A stretch of DNA of 64,000 bases from Heligmosomoides polygyrus polygyrus (GCA_947396885.1 OX377202.1:34587407-34651406); one strand, 5' to 3'; shown: positions 21,228 to 32,908, counted from the first letter of the stretch. The notes: generated by a model from the letters alone, not told the origin. Numbers and translations are program-made.

Positions 21228-23175
21228 CAGTGCGAAGGGCGATCACAGACGAGTTGTCCACCGGAAACCGCCGGAAAATGTTGCATGCTCATAATTCCTC
21301 TAATTTGAAATTTTTTTAAAACGGTTGGTACCGTTGAATTCGTCTTTTCGAGGTCTATACAATCATGTTTACAGCTTTATCGTTTTCGCAGTGGGTGGGA
21401 AAAAATGATTGAAGCAGGCTGTTTGCGATTGGAGAAGCTTATTTTTCAAGATTTGCATGCTCTCGGAGTATCTCAGGCATAGCGTAAAGTACTTTGTCAC
21501 GCTCGCTAGGAATCATCCGAGGATGCTCCGCGCAGAATGATTATAGGATGGAACCTTTCAATCGAGGGGGCGCGACCACTTGTAGAGTGGGCGTTTGGGG
21601 AATTTTACCAGAAATTCATAGAGGCCCTACACAGGAGTCGCCGGGGACTCTGTCCAGGTGGGACTTTGGAATGCGCCGTGCACAATGCATGTAGGATCGG
21701 ACCTATTAATCGAGTGGCCCTCACAAATTGCTCACGCTGGCGTCTTCTGAGCACTCTGCAAGGTGTGAACCTTTCCGTTTGCAACTTGTGCGTTTTATAG
21801 GCAGCAAAAATCTCTAGGGTGCGCTACAACACAGTAATGCGTCTCGTGCCTGAACAAATTCACAGTGGAGCGAACATACAGGTTGTCCTTGTGTGACACG
21901 ATTTTTCCGAATTTAGTCGACTCTTGGGGAAGACTGGTAGAGCTAAGGCCTATGGTATACTCCCGCGTCGCTCCAGCGATGGGCGCGAGGCAACTGTCAA
22001 CGGCGCGCCTTCGCTGCAGTGGCGGACGGCGCAGTGGGGCGCGGTTGTCAGTTAACGCGCCATCGCTTCCGCGATGCGTCGCAGAGGGGTGTTATACCTC
22101 CGCGTCGCGGGAGTGAAACATACTCCCGTGCGACAGCCGTCGCAGTGCAGTGCACTGCGACGAGCGACTGGCAGCGATGGTCGCGGAGGGGGGAGCGCTT
22201 GTCATGCCCTATTCTATGCAGTTCCGCTCACTTATTTCGACACTTCTTGGTTCGTGAGCATACCACAGCAATTTCAACACACGTCTGGTGATGTTGGGTG
22301 GTCATGTGATATCTCTGTTGTTCTCCTCGTGGAGATTTCGTCGTGGCTAGACTCATTTTGGGTTTTTTCGACGACTTGAACGGCTACTTTTCGGATGAGA
22401 TGTTTTTCTAGGCCGTTTTCTCCCAATTTTGTGCCGATCCTCGCATTTTTTTTCGCCTGTGAAATCCACATTTTTGTGCCGGACAAGTCACAGGGAGGTT
22501 CTGCTGACATGTACGGCAAAGAAATGCATGAGTGGGCACAGACATGGCGGAAGCCCCCCTAGCTAAACATCGCTTTGAAAAAATTGGGCCACAGCTGGGA
22601 CGTTTTCGTGCTGGACACGTCACGAGAACCCTCTCGTGTCGTTTCGAGCACAGAAACGTGAGTTTCCGTGCCTGTGGATTGCATGAGGAACGAAAGAAAT
22701 GCATGAGTCGACACAGGCATGACGGAAACCCCTCTTGTGAAACACGACATCGACGAAATACCTTTGAAAGCAACAACCCTACGACGGCATACGGATCAGA
22801 AGGCGATCAAACGGGAAAAAACGCGAAATCACGAACGAAGCGGCTGAGAAAACAAGGAATCCGAGAAAAAATGCACTGAGTCAGCTGATTCGCTAAAATT
22901 CTGCAAAAGTCTCCGTCTGCAGAACTGCGTGAACTATGTCAGCCTCAGCGACGGCGACGGCTCGCGACGCGCATCGCGAGCCATCGCGTCGCTGTGCACT
23001 CCCGCGTCGCGGCAGCGGACGGGAGTATACCATAGGCGGAACAGCCTACAAGTGCGTAGGCGAGCAGAACACTGAAGGAAATTTGCGATGGTGTGCTCAT
23101 AACTCCCCTTCCGCCTAAACTGCTTTAGCCCCATCTGCCATTTTAGAGAGGCGGAGGGCAGCGCTGAGGCTTCAT
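21228..23175 (+). repeat. Dispersed repeat family X, plus copy, split by a TIR element
   Basis: The stretch 21235-21946 is the reverse complement in kind of 33010-33480. It also shares the AATCGAG...TGTAGAGTG...CGCCGTGCACAATGCAT block with the 146-bp units of the palindrome at 27.3-31.5 kb. Homology continues after the insertion at 21947-23037, with GCGAGCAGAACACTGAAGG and TAGAGAGGCGGAGGGCAGC matching 28170-28270. It has no coding capacity. Small open frames here are shadows. Confidence 0.65.
21947..23037. mobile_element. TIR element, about 1.09 kb, non-autonomous
   Basis: The left end GGCCTATGGTATACTCCCG is matched by an inverted CGGGAGTATACCATAGGC at the right end (23020-23037). The interior has CpG-rich inverted words and an internal direct duplication: the block AAGAAATGCATGAGT at 22519 recurs at 22697 with flanks. 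No transposase frame was found. Smaller relatives lie at 23720-23816 and, as an end only, near 26390-26407. Family X sequence resumes on both sides, proving insertion. Confidence 0.65.
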
Positions 23176-23449
23176 ATTAAGCATAAAATGACCAAAAAGG
23201 AATGGTTTACCTATTGTTCAGATATATCCTGCGGATAGTATTGTAATCGACATCAAATCGTTTGAGCTGCATGGTCAGAGTGTAGGGAAACTGTGTAGCA
23301 TCAAGTCCCTAAACTGCAACCCACACCCGTAGCATCAAGTCTCTGAACGGCAACGGTTCGAGAAAAAAATCGGAACGTAATGGACACTTACCTTGTGGAC
23401 ATCTTGCTTTGAATTGCATCCTCGCAGAAAGGTTTGCAATTTAGAACTT

Positions 23450-23631
23450 GGCACTATTGTACTTTCAGCACCCCAGAGGTTGAGGAAAGGACGGAAAAAT
23501 TCGCCCAAAGTTTGCCCAAGGGGTTATTTAGGGATGTCATCGTTATCAGCACCCCAAATAACCCCGAATTTTGAGCGAAGTTTTTTTTCGACCACTCGTC
23601 GACCTCTGTGTCCTGAAAGTACAACAGTGCC
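23450..23631. mobile_element. Palindromic MITE, 182 bp
   Basis: The ends are GGCACTATTGTACTTTCAG and its near-complement CTGAAAGTACAACAGTGCC. A further inverted match is ACCCCAGAGGTTGAGG against CGACCTCTGTGTCC. A relative of the left half, GGCACTATTGCACCTTCAC, occurs at 57143 inside the 56.9-58.1 kb foldback. No coding capacity. Confidence 0.65.
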
Positions 23632-23719
23632 CATATCAATCCGCAAGTTCACAAAATGCAAATACAACAACAAAGCATGACAATGAAGATCAATCGCTCT
23701 TCACAGCAAATTCACGGCT

Positions 23720-23816
23720 AAGGCTCTTGGTTTACTCCCGCTTCGCGCCGGCGAGGTTGTGCACAACACTGTCGCAGGACCCGTCGCCGGCGCGACGCGG
23801 GAGTATACTATAGGCC
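23720..23816. mobile_element. Small palindromic MITE related to 21947-23037
   Basis: GGCTCTTGGTTTACTCCCGC faces GCGGGAGTATACTATAGGCC. The interior is a CpG-rich inverted hairpin (CGCGCCGGCG against CGCCGGCGCG). TAA/TTAA borders the element. Confidence 0.6.
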
Positions 23817-23946
23817 TTAAATGGATTATTATGACAGCATTAGTTGCTGTCATATCCCAAAGGTTTGGGCGTATAACAGATTGTTCTCATCGCTAACGGC
23901 ATCGGACTTCCTACGCCTCTTGCGGGCCCTTGAATTTAGAGGATTT

Positions 23947-24657
23947 CTAATGTTTGCCCAGGTTTCCTTCTTCGCCGCTTCGGTATCTCGTAAAACATGA
24001 AGACGCACTGAAAATTTAATATTTTCTAAGCACCACGACGAACTTGTAACGTCCCTTCTCACCTCTTAAATGAGCTCAACTTCATCAGCGCTCTGATTCG
24101 TCTCCCGACAGCCTTCTTAAGTTCTTCGCGATCGCCAGCGAACAATTCCTTTTCCATATCCAAAGCAAATCTTGTCATATTGTCCCGTCGAAGTTTTTTT
24201 CTTATTCGAGCCACTTTCTCTTTTGACATGAAGGCGAAATTTGGCTCTCCTTCCGAAGGTCTGGTGATGTCGTAGCTGGTCTTCCCTAGGAGAACATTCG
24301 TCCCAGATAGCTTCGCCGTCATCGTTTCCAAACACCTGCGACCATACCTTTCCAAACTTTTCTCTGCCATACTGACCTCAATCCGCTTAATTCTATCCAA
24401 AACTTGATCGAGTGTTCTTCTTGTTTCTTGTGCTCAAGTCCGGTAACAGCTGCACCTGTAGTGAGTAGTGTAATCGCAATAATTGTAGAACTTCTATATG
24501 TTATCTCTCTCATTACTTTGCTGAGGCTGTTAGGTCTTTTATCGATTCCGAATCCAGGCTCCTCTAAATTACCATCTGAAGTGTCTTGAGTCACTTTTTC
24601 CTGACAAATCCTTCTAGACACCGCAAAGACGATCCAAGCAAGAAGCCCCGCAGACAT
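23947..24657 (-). CDS. Probable nematode-specific gene with one frame break
   Basis: The start is ATG at 24657 (MSAGLLAWIVFAVSRR, a signal-like hydrophobic N-terminus). A second hydrophobic stretch, STIIAITLLTTGAAVTG, follows. The frame runs to about 24403, where a run of four T (minus strand; 24399-24402) needs one more base to reach the next frame, LDRIKRIEVSMAEKSLERYG. The C-terminal part is charged and helix-rich (SKEKVARIRKKLRR, DREELKKAVGRR). A 55-bp intron (24008-24062) has donor GTGAGA and acceptor ATTTTCAG; exon 2 ends at TAG 23947. With the one base the total is exactly in phase, 218 codons plus stop. It could be an assembly error or a young pseudogene. No domain was recognised. Confidence 0.5.
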
Positions 24658-24989
24658 TTCGAATGCCAAATTACCCTAACTTACTTTTGCATTATAGGAT
24701 CGTTCTTTCCAAATATCTTTTCTTGTTGCTCCCACCGAAATTTCACCTTGGACGGCATCCGAAGAAAGGACGTCCACTGTTTTTGTATGTGAAAAAAGCA
24801 ACGATTCAGTGGTCGCTCATTTCTAAATTATGCATTTCAACAAATCTGGATTACGAATTTCAAGATGCTGAGCACAGAAAACATAGGCATACAATATTAT
24901 ACAATATCGAGGAACTGCCAAACAAGTTTAAACCGATTTGTTTCCGAAAAATCTTATTTTTCTTCACGATGTTTCCTCCATCTGCCGCG

Positions 24990-25780
24990 AGGAGTTTCTC
25001 CGTTCTCCAATGGACTCCCTTAATGTAGTTCCTAAAAGGGTCACCGTCGAAACGCGCAGAGATCAAGAGACAAGTAGAAATCGAACCTTAAATACTTGTT
25101 CATGTTGCTCCACACGAGTTCGATAGGATCGAAATCTGGTGGAGGAGATGTGATGTGGAGGCCAATCCAGCGTAGTTATCCGCTTTTCTTGAAACCAACG
25201 TCGTGCGTACGCACTGCAGTGGGCGCTGGCGTTGTAACGGACGAGTTGTACAAAGCCTGAACTAACCACTATATGTATTCGGGGTGCTTTAGCGTGTGCG
25301 CGGCGCGCAGCACTGCACTGAAGCACCCCTTCAACGAGAAGAACAGTACCCTTGAGAGAAGTTCGACCAACAGTGATGTCGTCGATTGATAGACCTTAGG
25401 CACGACGCCTCTAATATTTCATAGTACACAGAGCTGTCCATGCGTGTAGATCCGGGAAACAGAACTAACTCCGTGGTTCTTCGGGCGGATAGCCTCAGAT
25501 ATGCACCTTCGCTGGCTGTTTCGCTGTAGGTGGGAGCAGTGGGGCCTCATCTGCTTTTGCACCGGCACACATTCGACTAAATGGGCAACTTTCACTGCCA
25601 GCCAAAGAAAAGCTTTCAGAGAGCCTATCCTGGATGGTGCTTTCATCCGCGAAGACACAATCAGTGAATGTTTCCTTCAAAGCCAACATGTGCGAGCAGA
25701 TCTCAATCCTTTCCAATCGAATTGTATGTAAAATTACCTGACAACATTGAAGAGATCTTCTTTCTAAACCATTCATGCTC
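24990..25780 (-). pseudogene. Tc1-like transposase remnant
   Basis: Read on the minus strand with frame shifts, it gives FADESTIQD near 25650, with the first catalytic Asp. It then gives RYNASAHCSAYARRWFQEKR near 25240 and, in another frame near 25130, PDFDPIELVW with the final catalytic Glu. The second catalytic Asp, normally in QDN, reads Y here. The family is the DD34E Tc1 group. Terminal repeats were not found, and the reading frame has many stops. The element is dead and lies just upstream of the minus-strand gene 23947-24657. Confidence 0.65.
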
Positions 25781-25789
25781 CGCAGACGC

Positions 25790-27320
25790 TTGAGAGCTTA
25801 CAGTGACTCCCTTTCCTAATAAGTGGTTCCCTATACAAGGAGTAGATGGATCTGATGCGTAAACCCTAACGACGGTGTTCCGAATTTCCGGGTAATGGTC
25901 TGAAATACCTCACATTCGGGGTACACCACACTAACACAAAGGTAAGAGGCTGCTAACCATAATGTCTACACGTCCTGTGTATCTGCGTTCTCGAGGGATT
26001 ATTGGACTGCGATTTGGTCACGAGTCTTCTTAACGTTGAGTACGAGCTCGTATAGCCAACCTAAAACAAGTCTGAAAATCTCCAAATTTTAGAGGATTTG
26101 GGTGGAAGTGCGCACCTGGACAAGACGTCTATGAATCTCTTTAAGTGATACCTCTTCTGTGATCGCGATTATCGTAGGAATGTGTTCCGAAGATGTCATT
26201 GTTCCACACGAGTTTCACACTTTCACAGCTGAAGCATATTCTACGCCAGGATCGCAGACAAGATGTAATACAACGAGATACGCAGACGATATTGTACCTC
26301 TGCGACGTTGCCTGCGATAGTGTTGTGCAGGTTGCTACGGTTTACGCTGCACTCGCCCAACACTTTCGTCGACGGACAACGAGAGTATAGGAGAGTATAC
26401 CATAGGCTAAACTGTGATCGATGAAGTTTAGAATGGTAATTTACAGGTGTGCATGAACACTGAGATAGCGACCCTAAAGTCCAAATATAGCCCAAAACTT
26501 GACTATATTTAGGGCTACTCCAGCCAGTTTTAAGAATAAGATATTCACTCAAAATTCACCCAAAAATGTGCTTGCTTTCTGAAATGGTCAACTTTGAAGG
26601 TTCTTTCGAAAGACCGAAAAAGCCGTGAAAATGAGGGTTTTCCGCGATTTGACCAAAACCTACGGCCAGTACTGTAGTTAGAGCGCAAGCCTAATAGTAA
26701 GCACACAGCAAAAGTCACCGCCAATGAAGCAAAGATGGAAACAAAGTGCCAATTTAGCCTTCGATTTGATGCAAAATGGCAATCGAGGTTACGATTACAG
26801 TGTATGGAGATTTGGTGGAAATCGCCGTGCTATCAAGAGATATTTGTGCTAAAGATATGGCCGAGCTGTAGTGAACAAAGTATAAGAATGAAGGATGGTC
26901 GTCATCAAATCCTATTTGGTAGGCGCTGAGAGTCTACTGCTACGATAACAGTTGGAACGCGAATTTGGCCTATACTACGACCTACAGGGCACAAAGCAAG
27001 AACCTCGATTCGGGCTTTACAGAGCAGTTGCCACCTCTGCGCTACTAGCGTTTCCTACAAGTCAGCCTTGTTGAAAGCCTAAACAGCTATTATGCCCTCG
27101 ATCTTCTTCAAAAGACCAAACGGACCTAGCTTACAATGTCTGCATGCATTATCGGAAAGCTACATCCACGCAAGAGGCATTAGCTCAACAGGAGATGAGG
27201 AAGAGCAGCTTGAGCAAAGGTTCAAAACAATTTCGAAAAAATCAACAAAGGACAGCATCGATTGTTCATATTATGCCTTCCTATATTGGCAAAAAGAACA
27301 TAATTGCTACTAAATGACGA
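25790..27320. other. No gene; scattered repeat ends
   Basis: No coding exon could be supported. The end GAGAGTATACCATAGGC near 26391-26407 is a right end of the 21947-23037 TIR family without a clear left partner. The stretch 26560-26690 (GATTTGACCAAAACCTACGG) is related to 33640-33690 (GATTTGATCAAAAGATACGG). Confidence 0.4.
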
Positions 27321-27590
27321 AATACAGTACCGGACATGCCGCTGCGTCCAACAAGCACAAGCGGCGAAAAAGATGAGAAGCGGCGCAAAAGGGCGCCGGA
27401 GTGCGCCGTTTTCCGCTCGCCACGCGCCGCGTCTGAGGCAAGTCGCGTTAGTGCGCGGCGTCCTCGACTTCTGGACGTTAGACTGAATGAAGGAGCTTAT
27501 CCATGCGTTCGGACGAGCATGGCCTACTGTTTGGAACTAACTTCCGGCATAGCGCGCGCTCTGAACAATGCATGTAGGCCGGCAGAATCA

Positions 27591-27905
27591 ATCGAGTGGG
27601 AGCGACAACCTGTAGAGCGAGCGACAGCTTGAACAGTGAACGCATGGGAAGTTTTAACGAAAATGCCTAGCCTTCCTACTCAGGCATTGCTCTAGGACTG
27701 TCCAACTTACATCTGGAGTGCGCCGTGAACAATGCATATAGAGTCGAACCTATCAATCGAGTGGTCACGGAAGCTTGTAGAGTGAGAGTTTGAGGAGTTT
27801 TATCAGAAATCCCTAGCCGCCCTACTCAGGTGCTGCTCTAGGACTGTCCAGCTTGCATCTGGAGTGCGCCGTGAACGATGCATATAGAATCGAACCTATC
27901 AATCG
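27591..27905. repeat. 146-bp units, left arm (about two)
   Basis: The anchor word ATCGAGTGG occurs at 27591, 27757 and 27902, spacing 166 and 145 bp. The units are reverse complements of those in the right arm. Confidence 0.7.
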
Positions 27906-30340
27906 AGTGGGCCGACCGCTCGCAAATTGCACGCGCGGGCGTGTTTGGAGCGCTATAACTCTGTCAAGTGTGAACCTTTCCGGCTGCAGCTTGTGGATTT
28001 TGTAGTCAGTAAAAAGCTCTAGCAGCCCGCCGAAGCACAACGAAGTAGCCTAAGAACTGACAAAGTTACGGTGTTGCAAATATGCAGGTCAAGCTTGTGT
28101 GACACGATTTTTTCCAAATTCAGTCGACCCCTGCGGAAAGACGCGAAGAGCTAGCATCTTACAAATATGCAGGCGAGCAGACCGCTTAAGGTTCTTTACG
28201 ATAACGTGCTTACAACTCCCTAGCTTATTAAATCGCCTTAGTACCAGCTGCCGCTTTAGAGCGGCGGACGGCAACAGTTAAGATTCTTCCGCCCTTATTC
28301 CTTCCATTTTTGAGTTTTCGGCACTAGCAATGACACTGTTCTGTTCACGTCGATGAGCTCTATCGAACGGTGTCAATCTCGACCAATGTTGGAGATATCG
28401 ATTTTTTGACATTCGCGGCGAAGAAGAGGGCGCCGCTCTAGATCGCGGCAGAGGATGATGATGTCATCGAAAACCGATATTTCCGAACCGGACCAAGTTG
28501 GTTAAGATTCGATAGAGCTTTTCGTGCTGAATTGAACAGTGCTGCTACGATTAGCGAATACCGTAATCTGAGCGAGTAAGAGCAGGGAGAACATCGACCG
28601 TTATTGTGCTAAATTGCACATGCGGGCGTGTTCAGAGCGCAGTAGCTCGGTCAGGTTCGAGTCATTTCCGCTGCAACTCGTGGGTCTTATAGGCAGTAAA
28701 ATGTTCTAGTAGTACGCCAAAGTAGAAGTGGCGTAGCTTAAGAAGAGGCAATGTTACAGAGATACGAAGGTGCAGATGCGGGTTGTGTGACGCATTTTTT
28801 CCGATTTCGGTGAACCACTGCGGGATAACGCAGCTAGCTAACGCGCTTAAAATGCGTGGGCTAACAGGACGCCTAAGATGCCTTACGATGACGTGCTCAG
28901 AACGCCTCAGCTGCCTAAACTGTTTTAGGCACAGCTGACAGTTTAAAGCGTCGAAAGATAGCGGTTAGAGTTTCTTGCGCTCTTACTCTCCAAGATTTGA
29001 GTTTTCAACACTCGCAGTGGTACTTTTCTGTTCAGCATGAAAAGCACTATCGAATGGTATCAATTACGACCGATTTTGGAAACATCGATTTTTTGGCGGT
29101 TTCGCACCGAGGACAAGGCCACTCAAGGCTGCGCAGAGGGACGATGACGTCATCGAAAATCGATTTTTCCGAATGGGGCCAAGTTGGTTACCATTCGATA
29201 GAGCTTTTCGCGGTGAAGCTAATTGTGTTATTGGGGTATCGAAAACCCAATATGGGTGAGTAAGAGGGCAGGAAACTTCAACCGCTAAGTCCGCCGCTCT
29301 AAAACGGCAGCTGGTACTAAGGCAATTTAATAAGCTAGGGAGCTGCGAGCACGTTTTCGTGAAGAACCTTAAGCGTTCTGCTCGCCTGCGTATTTGTAAG
29401 ATGCTAGCTCTCCGCGTCTTTCCGCAGGGGTCGACTGAATTTGGAAAAAAAAATCGTGTCACACAAGGCTAACCTGCATTTACGCAGCGCTGTAATTTTG
29501 TCCTATCGTAAGCTACATTACTGTCTTTTGACAAACTACTAGAACATTTTACTGCCTATAAGACCCACGAGTTGCAGCCGAAACGACTCGAACCTGACGG
29601 AGCTACTGCGCTCTGAACACGCCCGCATGTGCAATTTAGCACAATAACGGTCGATGTTCCCCCTGCTTTTACTCGCCCAGATTACGGTATTCGCTACTCG
29701 TAGCAGCACTGTTCAATTCAGCACGAAAAGCTCTATCGAATCTTAACCAACTTGGTCCGGTTCGGAAATATCGGTTTTTGATGACATCATCATCCTCTGC
29801 CGCGATCTAGAGCGGCGCCCTCTTCTTCGCCGCGAATGTCAAAAAATCGATATCTCCAACATTGGTCGAGATTGACACCGTTCGATAGAGCTCATCGACG
29901 TGAACAGAACAGTGTCATTGCTAGTGCCGAAAACTCAAAAATGGAAGGAATAAGGGCGGAAGAATCTTTACTGTTGCCGTCCGCCGCTCTAAAGCGGCAG
30001 CTGGTACTAAGGCAATTTAATAAGCTAGGGAGTTGTAAGCACGTTATCGTAAAGAACCTTAAGCGGTCTGCTCGCCTGCATATTTGTAAGATGCTAGCTC
30101 TTCGCGTCTTTCCGCAGGGGTCGACTGAATTTGGAAAAAATCGTGTCTTACAAGCTTGACCTGCATATTTGCAACACCGTAACTTTGTCAGTTCTTAGGC
30201 TACTTCGCTGTGCTTCGGCAGGCTGCTAGAGCTTTTTACTGACTACAAAATCCACAAGCTGCAGCCGGAAAGGTTCACACTTGACAGAGTTATAGCGCTC
30301 CAAACACGCCCGCGCGTGCAATTTGCGAGCGGTCGGCCCA

Positions 30341-31236
30341 CTCGATTGATAGGTTCGATTCTATATGCATCGTTCACGGCGCACTCCAGATGCAAGCTGG
30401 ACAGTCCTAGAGCAGCTCCTGAGTAGGGCGGCTAGGGATTTCTGATAAAACTCCTCAAACTCTCACTCTACAAGCTTCCGCGACCACTCGATTGATAGGT
30501 TCGACTCTATATGCATTGTTCACGGCGCACTCCAGATGTAAGTTGGACAGTCCTAGAGCAGCTGCTGAGTAGGGCGGCTAGGGATTTCTGATAAAACTCC
30601 TCAAACTCTCACTCTAAAAGCTGTCGCGCCCACTCGATTGATAGGTTCGATTCTATATGCATTGTTTACGGCGCACTCCAGATGCAAGCTGGACAGTCCT
30701 AGAGCAGCTGCTGAGTAGGGCGGCTAGGGATTTCTGATAAAACTCCTCAAACTCTCACTCTAAAAGCTGTCGCGCCCACTCGATTGATAGGTTCGATTCT
30801 ATATGCATTGTTCACAGCGCACTCCAGATGCAAGCCGGACAGTCCTAGAGCAGCTCCTGAGTGGGGCGGCTAGGGATTTCTGATAAAACTCCTCAAACTC
30901 TCACTCTACAAGCTTCCGCGCCCACTCGATGGATAGGTTCAATTCTGTATGCATTGTTCACGGCGCACTCCAGATGCAAGCTGGACAGTCCTAGAGCAGC
31001 TGCTGAGTAGGGCGGCTAGGGATTTCTGATAAAACTCCTCAAACTCTCACTCTACAAGCTGTCGCGCCCACTCGATTGATAGGTTCGATTCTATATGCAT
31101 TGTTCACGGCGCACTCCAGATGCGAGCTGGACAGTCCTAGAGCAATGCCTGAGTGGGAAGGCAGGCTAGGAATTTTCGTTAAAACTCCCCATGCGCTCAC
31201 TGTTCAAGCTGTCGCTTGCGGTACAGGTTGTCGCTC
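30341..31236. repeat. 146-bp tandem array, right arm (six units)
   Basis: The anchor CTCGATTGATAGGTTCGA or a close variant starts at 30341, 30488, 30633, 30779, 30925 and 31071, giving periods of 147, 145, 146, 146 and 146 bp. Each unit contains GGTTCGAYTC (one unit GGTTCAATTC), then CGGCGCACTCCAGATG (one unit with CAGCGC), GGACAGTCCTAGAGCA and CTCCTCAAACTCTCAC. Single units occur outside at 33010-33245 and, diverged, at 21540-21720. Confidence 0.8.
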
Positions 31237-31519
31237 CCACTCTATTGATTCTGCCGGGCCTATATGCATTGTTCAGAGCGCGCGCCATGCCGGCAGTTAG
31301 TTCCAAACAGTAGGCCATGCTCTTCCGAACGCATGGATAAGCTCCTTCATTCAGTCTAACGTCCAGAAGTTGAGGACGCCGCGCACTAACGCGACTTGCC
31401 TCAGACGCGGCACGTGGCGAGCGGAAAACGGCGCTCTCCGGCGCCCTTTTGCGCCGCTTCTCGTCTTTTGCGCCGCTTGTGCTTGTTGGACGCAGCGGCA
31501 TGTCCGGTACTGTACAAAA

Positions 31520-32013
31520 GGAAGCCACAACTACTCCCTAAAACTCTCATGAAGCCATTGTTTCGGCTAACCGTTGTCAACTGTGTCAACAAAAACCAAA
31601 CCGGTATAAATAGGGTCGGGGGTCAACCCATGAAAAGTGCCTGTATTAACATGAAAGTCCTTCCTCTGCCCAAATTTTTGGTCTCCTCCTCACACGCGGA
31701 GGAAGCCATAGAGTTGGGCAGGGGAAAGGATCCAGGGTGTGGCTCAAGTGAGGCCCCCGTATAAAATTGCCTACATCCTGGAGTTCCCTCCCTTCCCTAA
31801 TTCGGAAACACATATAGCACGGATCTGTAATTGAAACGAGGAGCTGCATTTACATTCCCTGTATGTAGCTACTCACCACGCCTGTCCGACGCAGCATTCT
31901 ATGGTGGTCTCCCTTCCCCCCCCCCCCCCCTCCCGACCCTAGTTGCACCCCAGCCATCTCGCGAAGTGAAAAAACACGTTTCTGATGTTCAACACATCGA
32001 AAGTACGCGAATC
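31520..32013. other. No gene recognised
   Basis: A TATAAATA word lies at about 31603-31610, but no coding exon follows that could be supported. A run of C (31917-31930) could form a G-quadruplex on the minus strand. Confidence 0.35.
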
Positions 32014-32153
32014 TAAGGGGTCGTTTAGTGTGCGCGCGACGCGCAACGCGATGACATGTGCAGTGGCCGAATTGATCAATCGCGTCGCTCGATCAATTTG
32101 GCCACTACACATGCATCGCGTCGCGCGTCGCGTGCACACTAAACGACCCCTAA
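32014..32153. mobile_element. Palindromic MITE, 134 bp, TAA target duplication
   Basis: The element at 32017-32150 begins GGGGTCGTTTAGTGTGC and ends with the exact complement. It is flanked by TAA at 32014-32016 and 32151-32153. The interior is a CpG-rich near-perfect inverted repeat. Size, duplication and layout match the 133-bp element at 14223-14355, although the end sequences differ. Confidence 0.85.
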
Positions 32154-32159
32154 CAAGTG

Positions 32160-32820
32160 GCTCCGCGACAGGAAAATTCTCGAAAGTTCGGAGCTGTCGT
32201 ATGGCGTGTGGTGTCCGTAATCACGAAACACTGCGGGCGCCACGAGCTCTATAATACGAAGCACCATCTGGAGGCCAGAAAGGTTTAGCTGCCGAAGGAA
32301 GAAAATAAACAAAGACTGCCTGGATGGCGACAGAATCTGCGAGGAAGCCTGAACTAGAAAAGCAAATTCCCGAGCTTTGCTAGTTCAAGGCTCCTTTGGT
32401 TCACACCCTAGCTTCCTCCACAAAGTCCGAGAACTTTAAAAAAACAGTGAAATAAAAACGCCAAGCATGGATGAATACACACAATAACTGCAGTAAGAAA
32501 TCTTCTTTACTTGTTTTGGTGGGGTAAAGCTGTTAGGGTTGGATGAAGTACAGGGTGAAACCATACTCAAAAACTCCACCAGCTTTTCCTCCCTTACTTG
32601 TCTCCAACTGAGGAAGCGACCAATTAGAATATTGTTGGTTTGGTTTTGCAGCACCGGTGTGGGTTTACACAACTGTATCACTTCTTAACAACGTTTGCAT
32701 TCTGCATGTAGCGACAATAGACGGATGATAGCGCAGTCGGAGGAGGCGCCGACAGTTGCGTGTACCCAGCACCTCGTCTCGTGGTCTGTGACCTCCGAAA
32801 TTATCGGGACGGATAACACG
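32160..32820. other. No gene recognised
   Basis: Short open frames only on both strands. Confidence 0.35.
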
Positions 32821-32827
32821 CCGAATA

Positions 32828-32908
32828 GGACACTTTTCAAATCAAATTGCACACTTCTCAAGACGAATTGGAACTTCTCAAATCAAACTGGATACTTTTC
32901 TAAGCAAG
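32828..32908. repeat. Minisatellite, about 21-23 bp, four units
   Basis: Units follow the pattern ACTTYTCAAATCAAAYTGG. They begin near 32830, 32852, 32873 and 32894, then decay. A short frame across it repeats the unit and is not a gene. Confidence 0.6.

Larger units (their letters stand above)
27323..31514. mobile_element. 4.2-kb palindromic foldback element with TA target site
   Basis: The left end CAGTACCGGACATGCCGC (27325) and the right end, its complement (to 31512), are both bordered by TA. The arms are inverted along their whole length to a centre near 29120, where CGATGACGTCATCG sits. Each arm holds two related sub-blocks (28080-28600 and 28740-29260 on the left). The right arm is longer because it has more 146-bp units. 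CAGT ends with TA duplication resemble Tc1/mariner superfamily elements, so the class is inferred. No transposase is encoded. All open frames on both strands here are repeat translations. Confidence 0.75.

Noticed and set aside
31603..31610. TATAAATA as a gene promoter
   Set aside because: No coding exon or transcript start could be supported downstream.
27304..31764. Many open frames of 60-130 codons on both strands in the palindrome
   Set aside because: They are mirror translations of the repeat arms; the same peptides appear on both strands.
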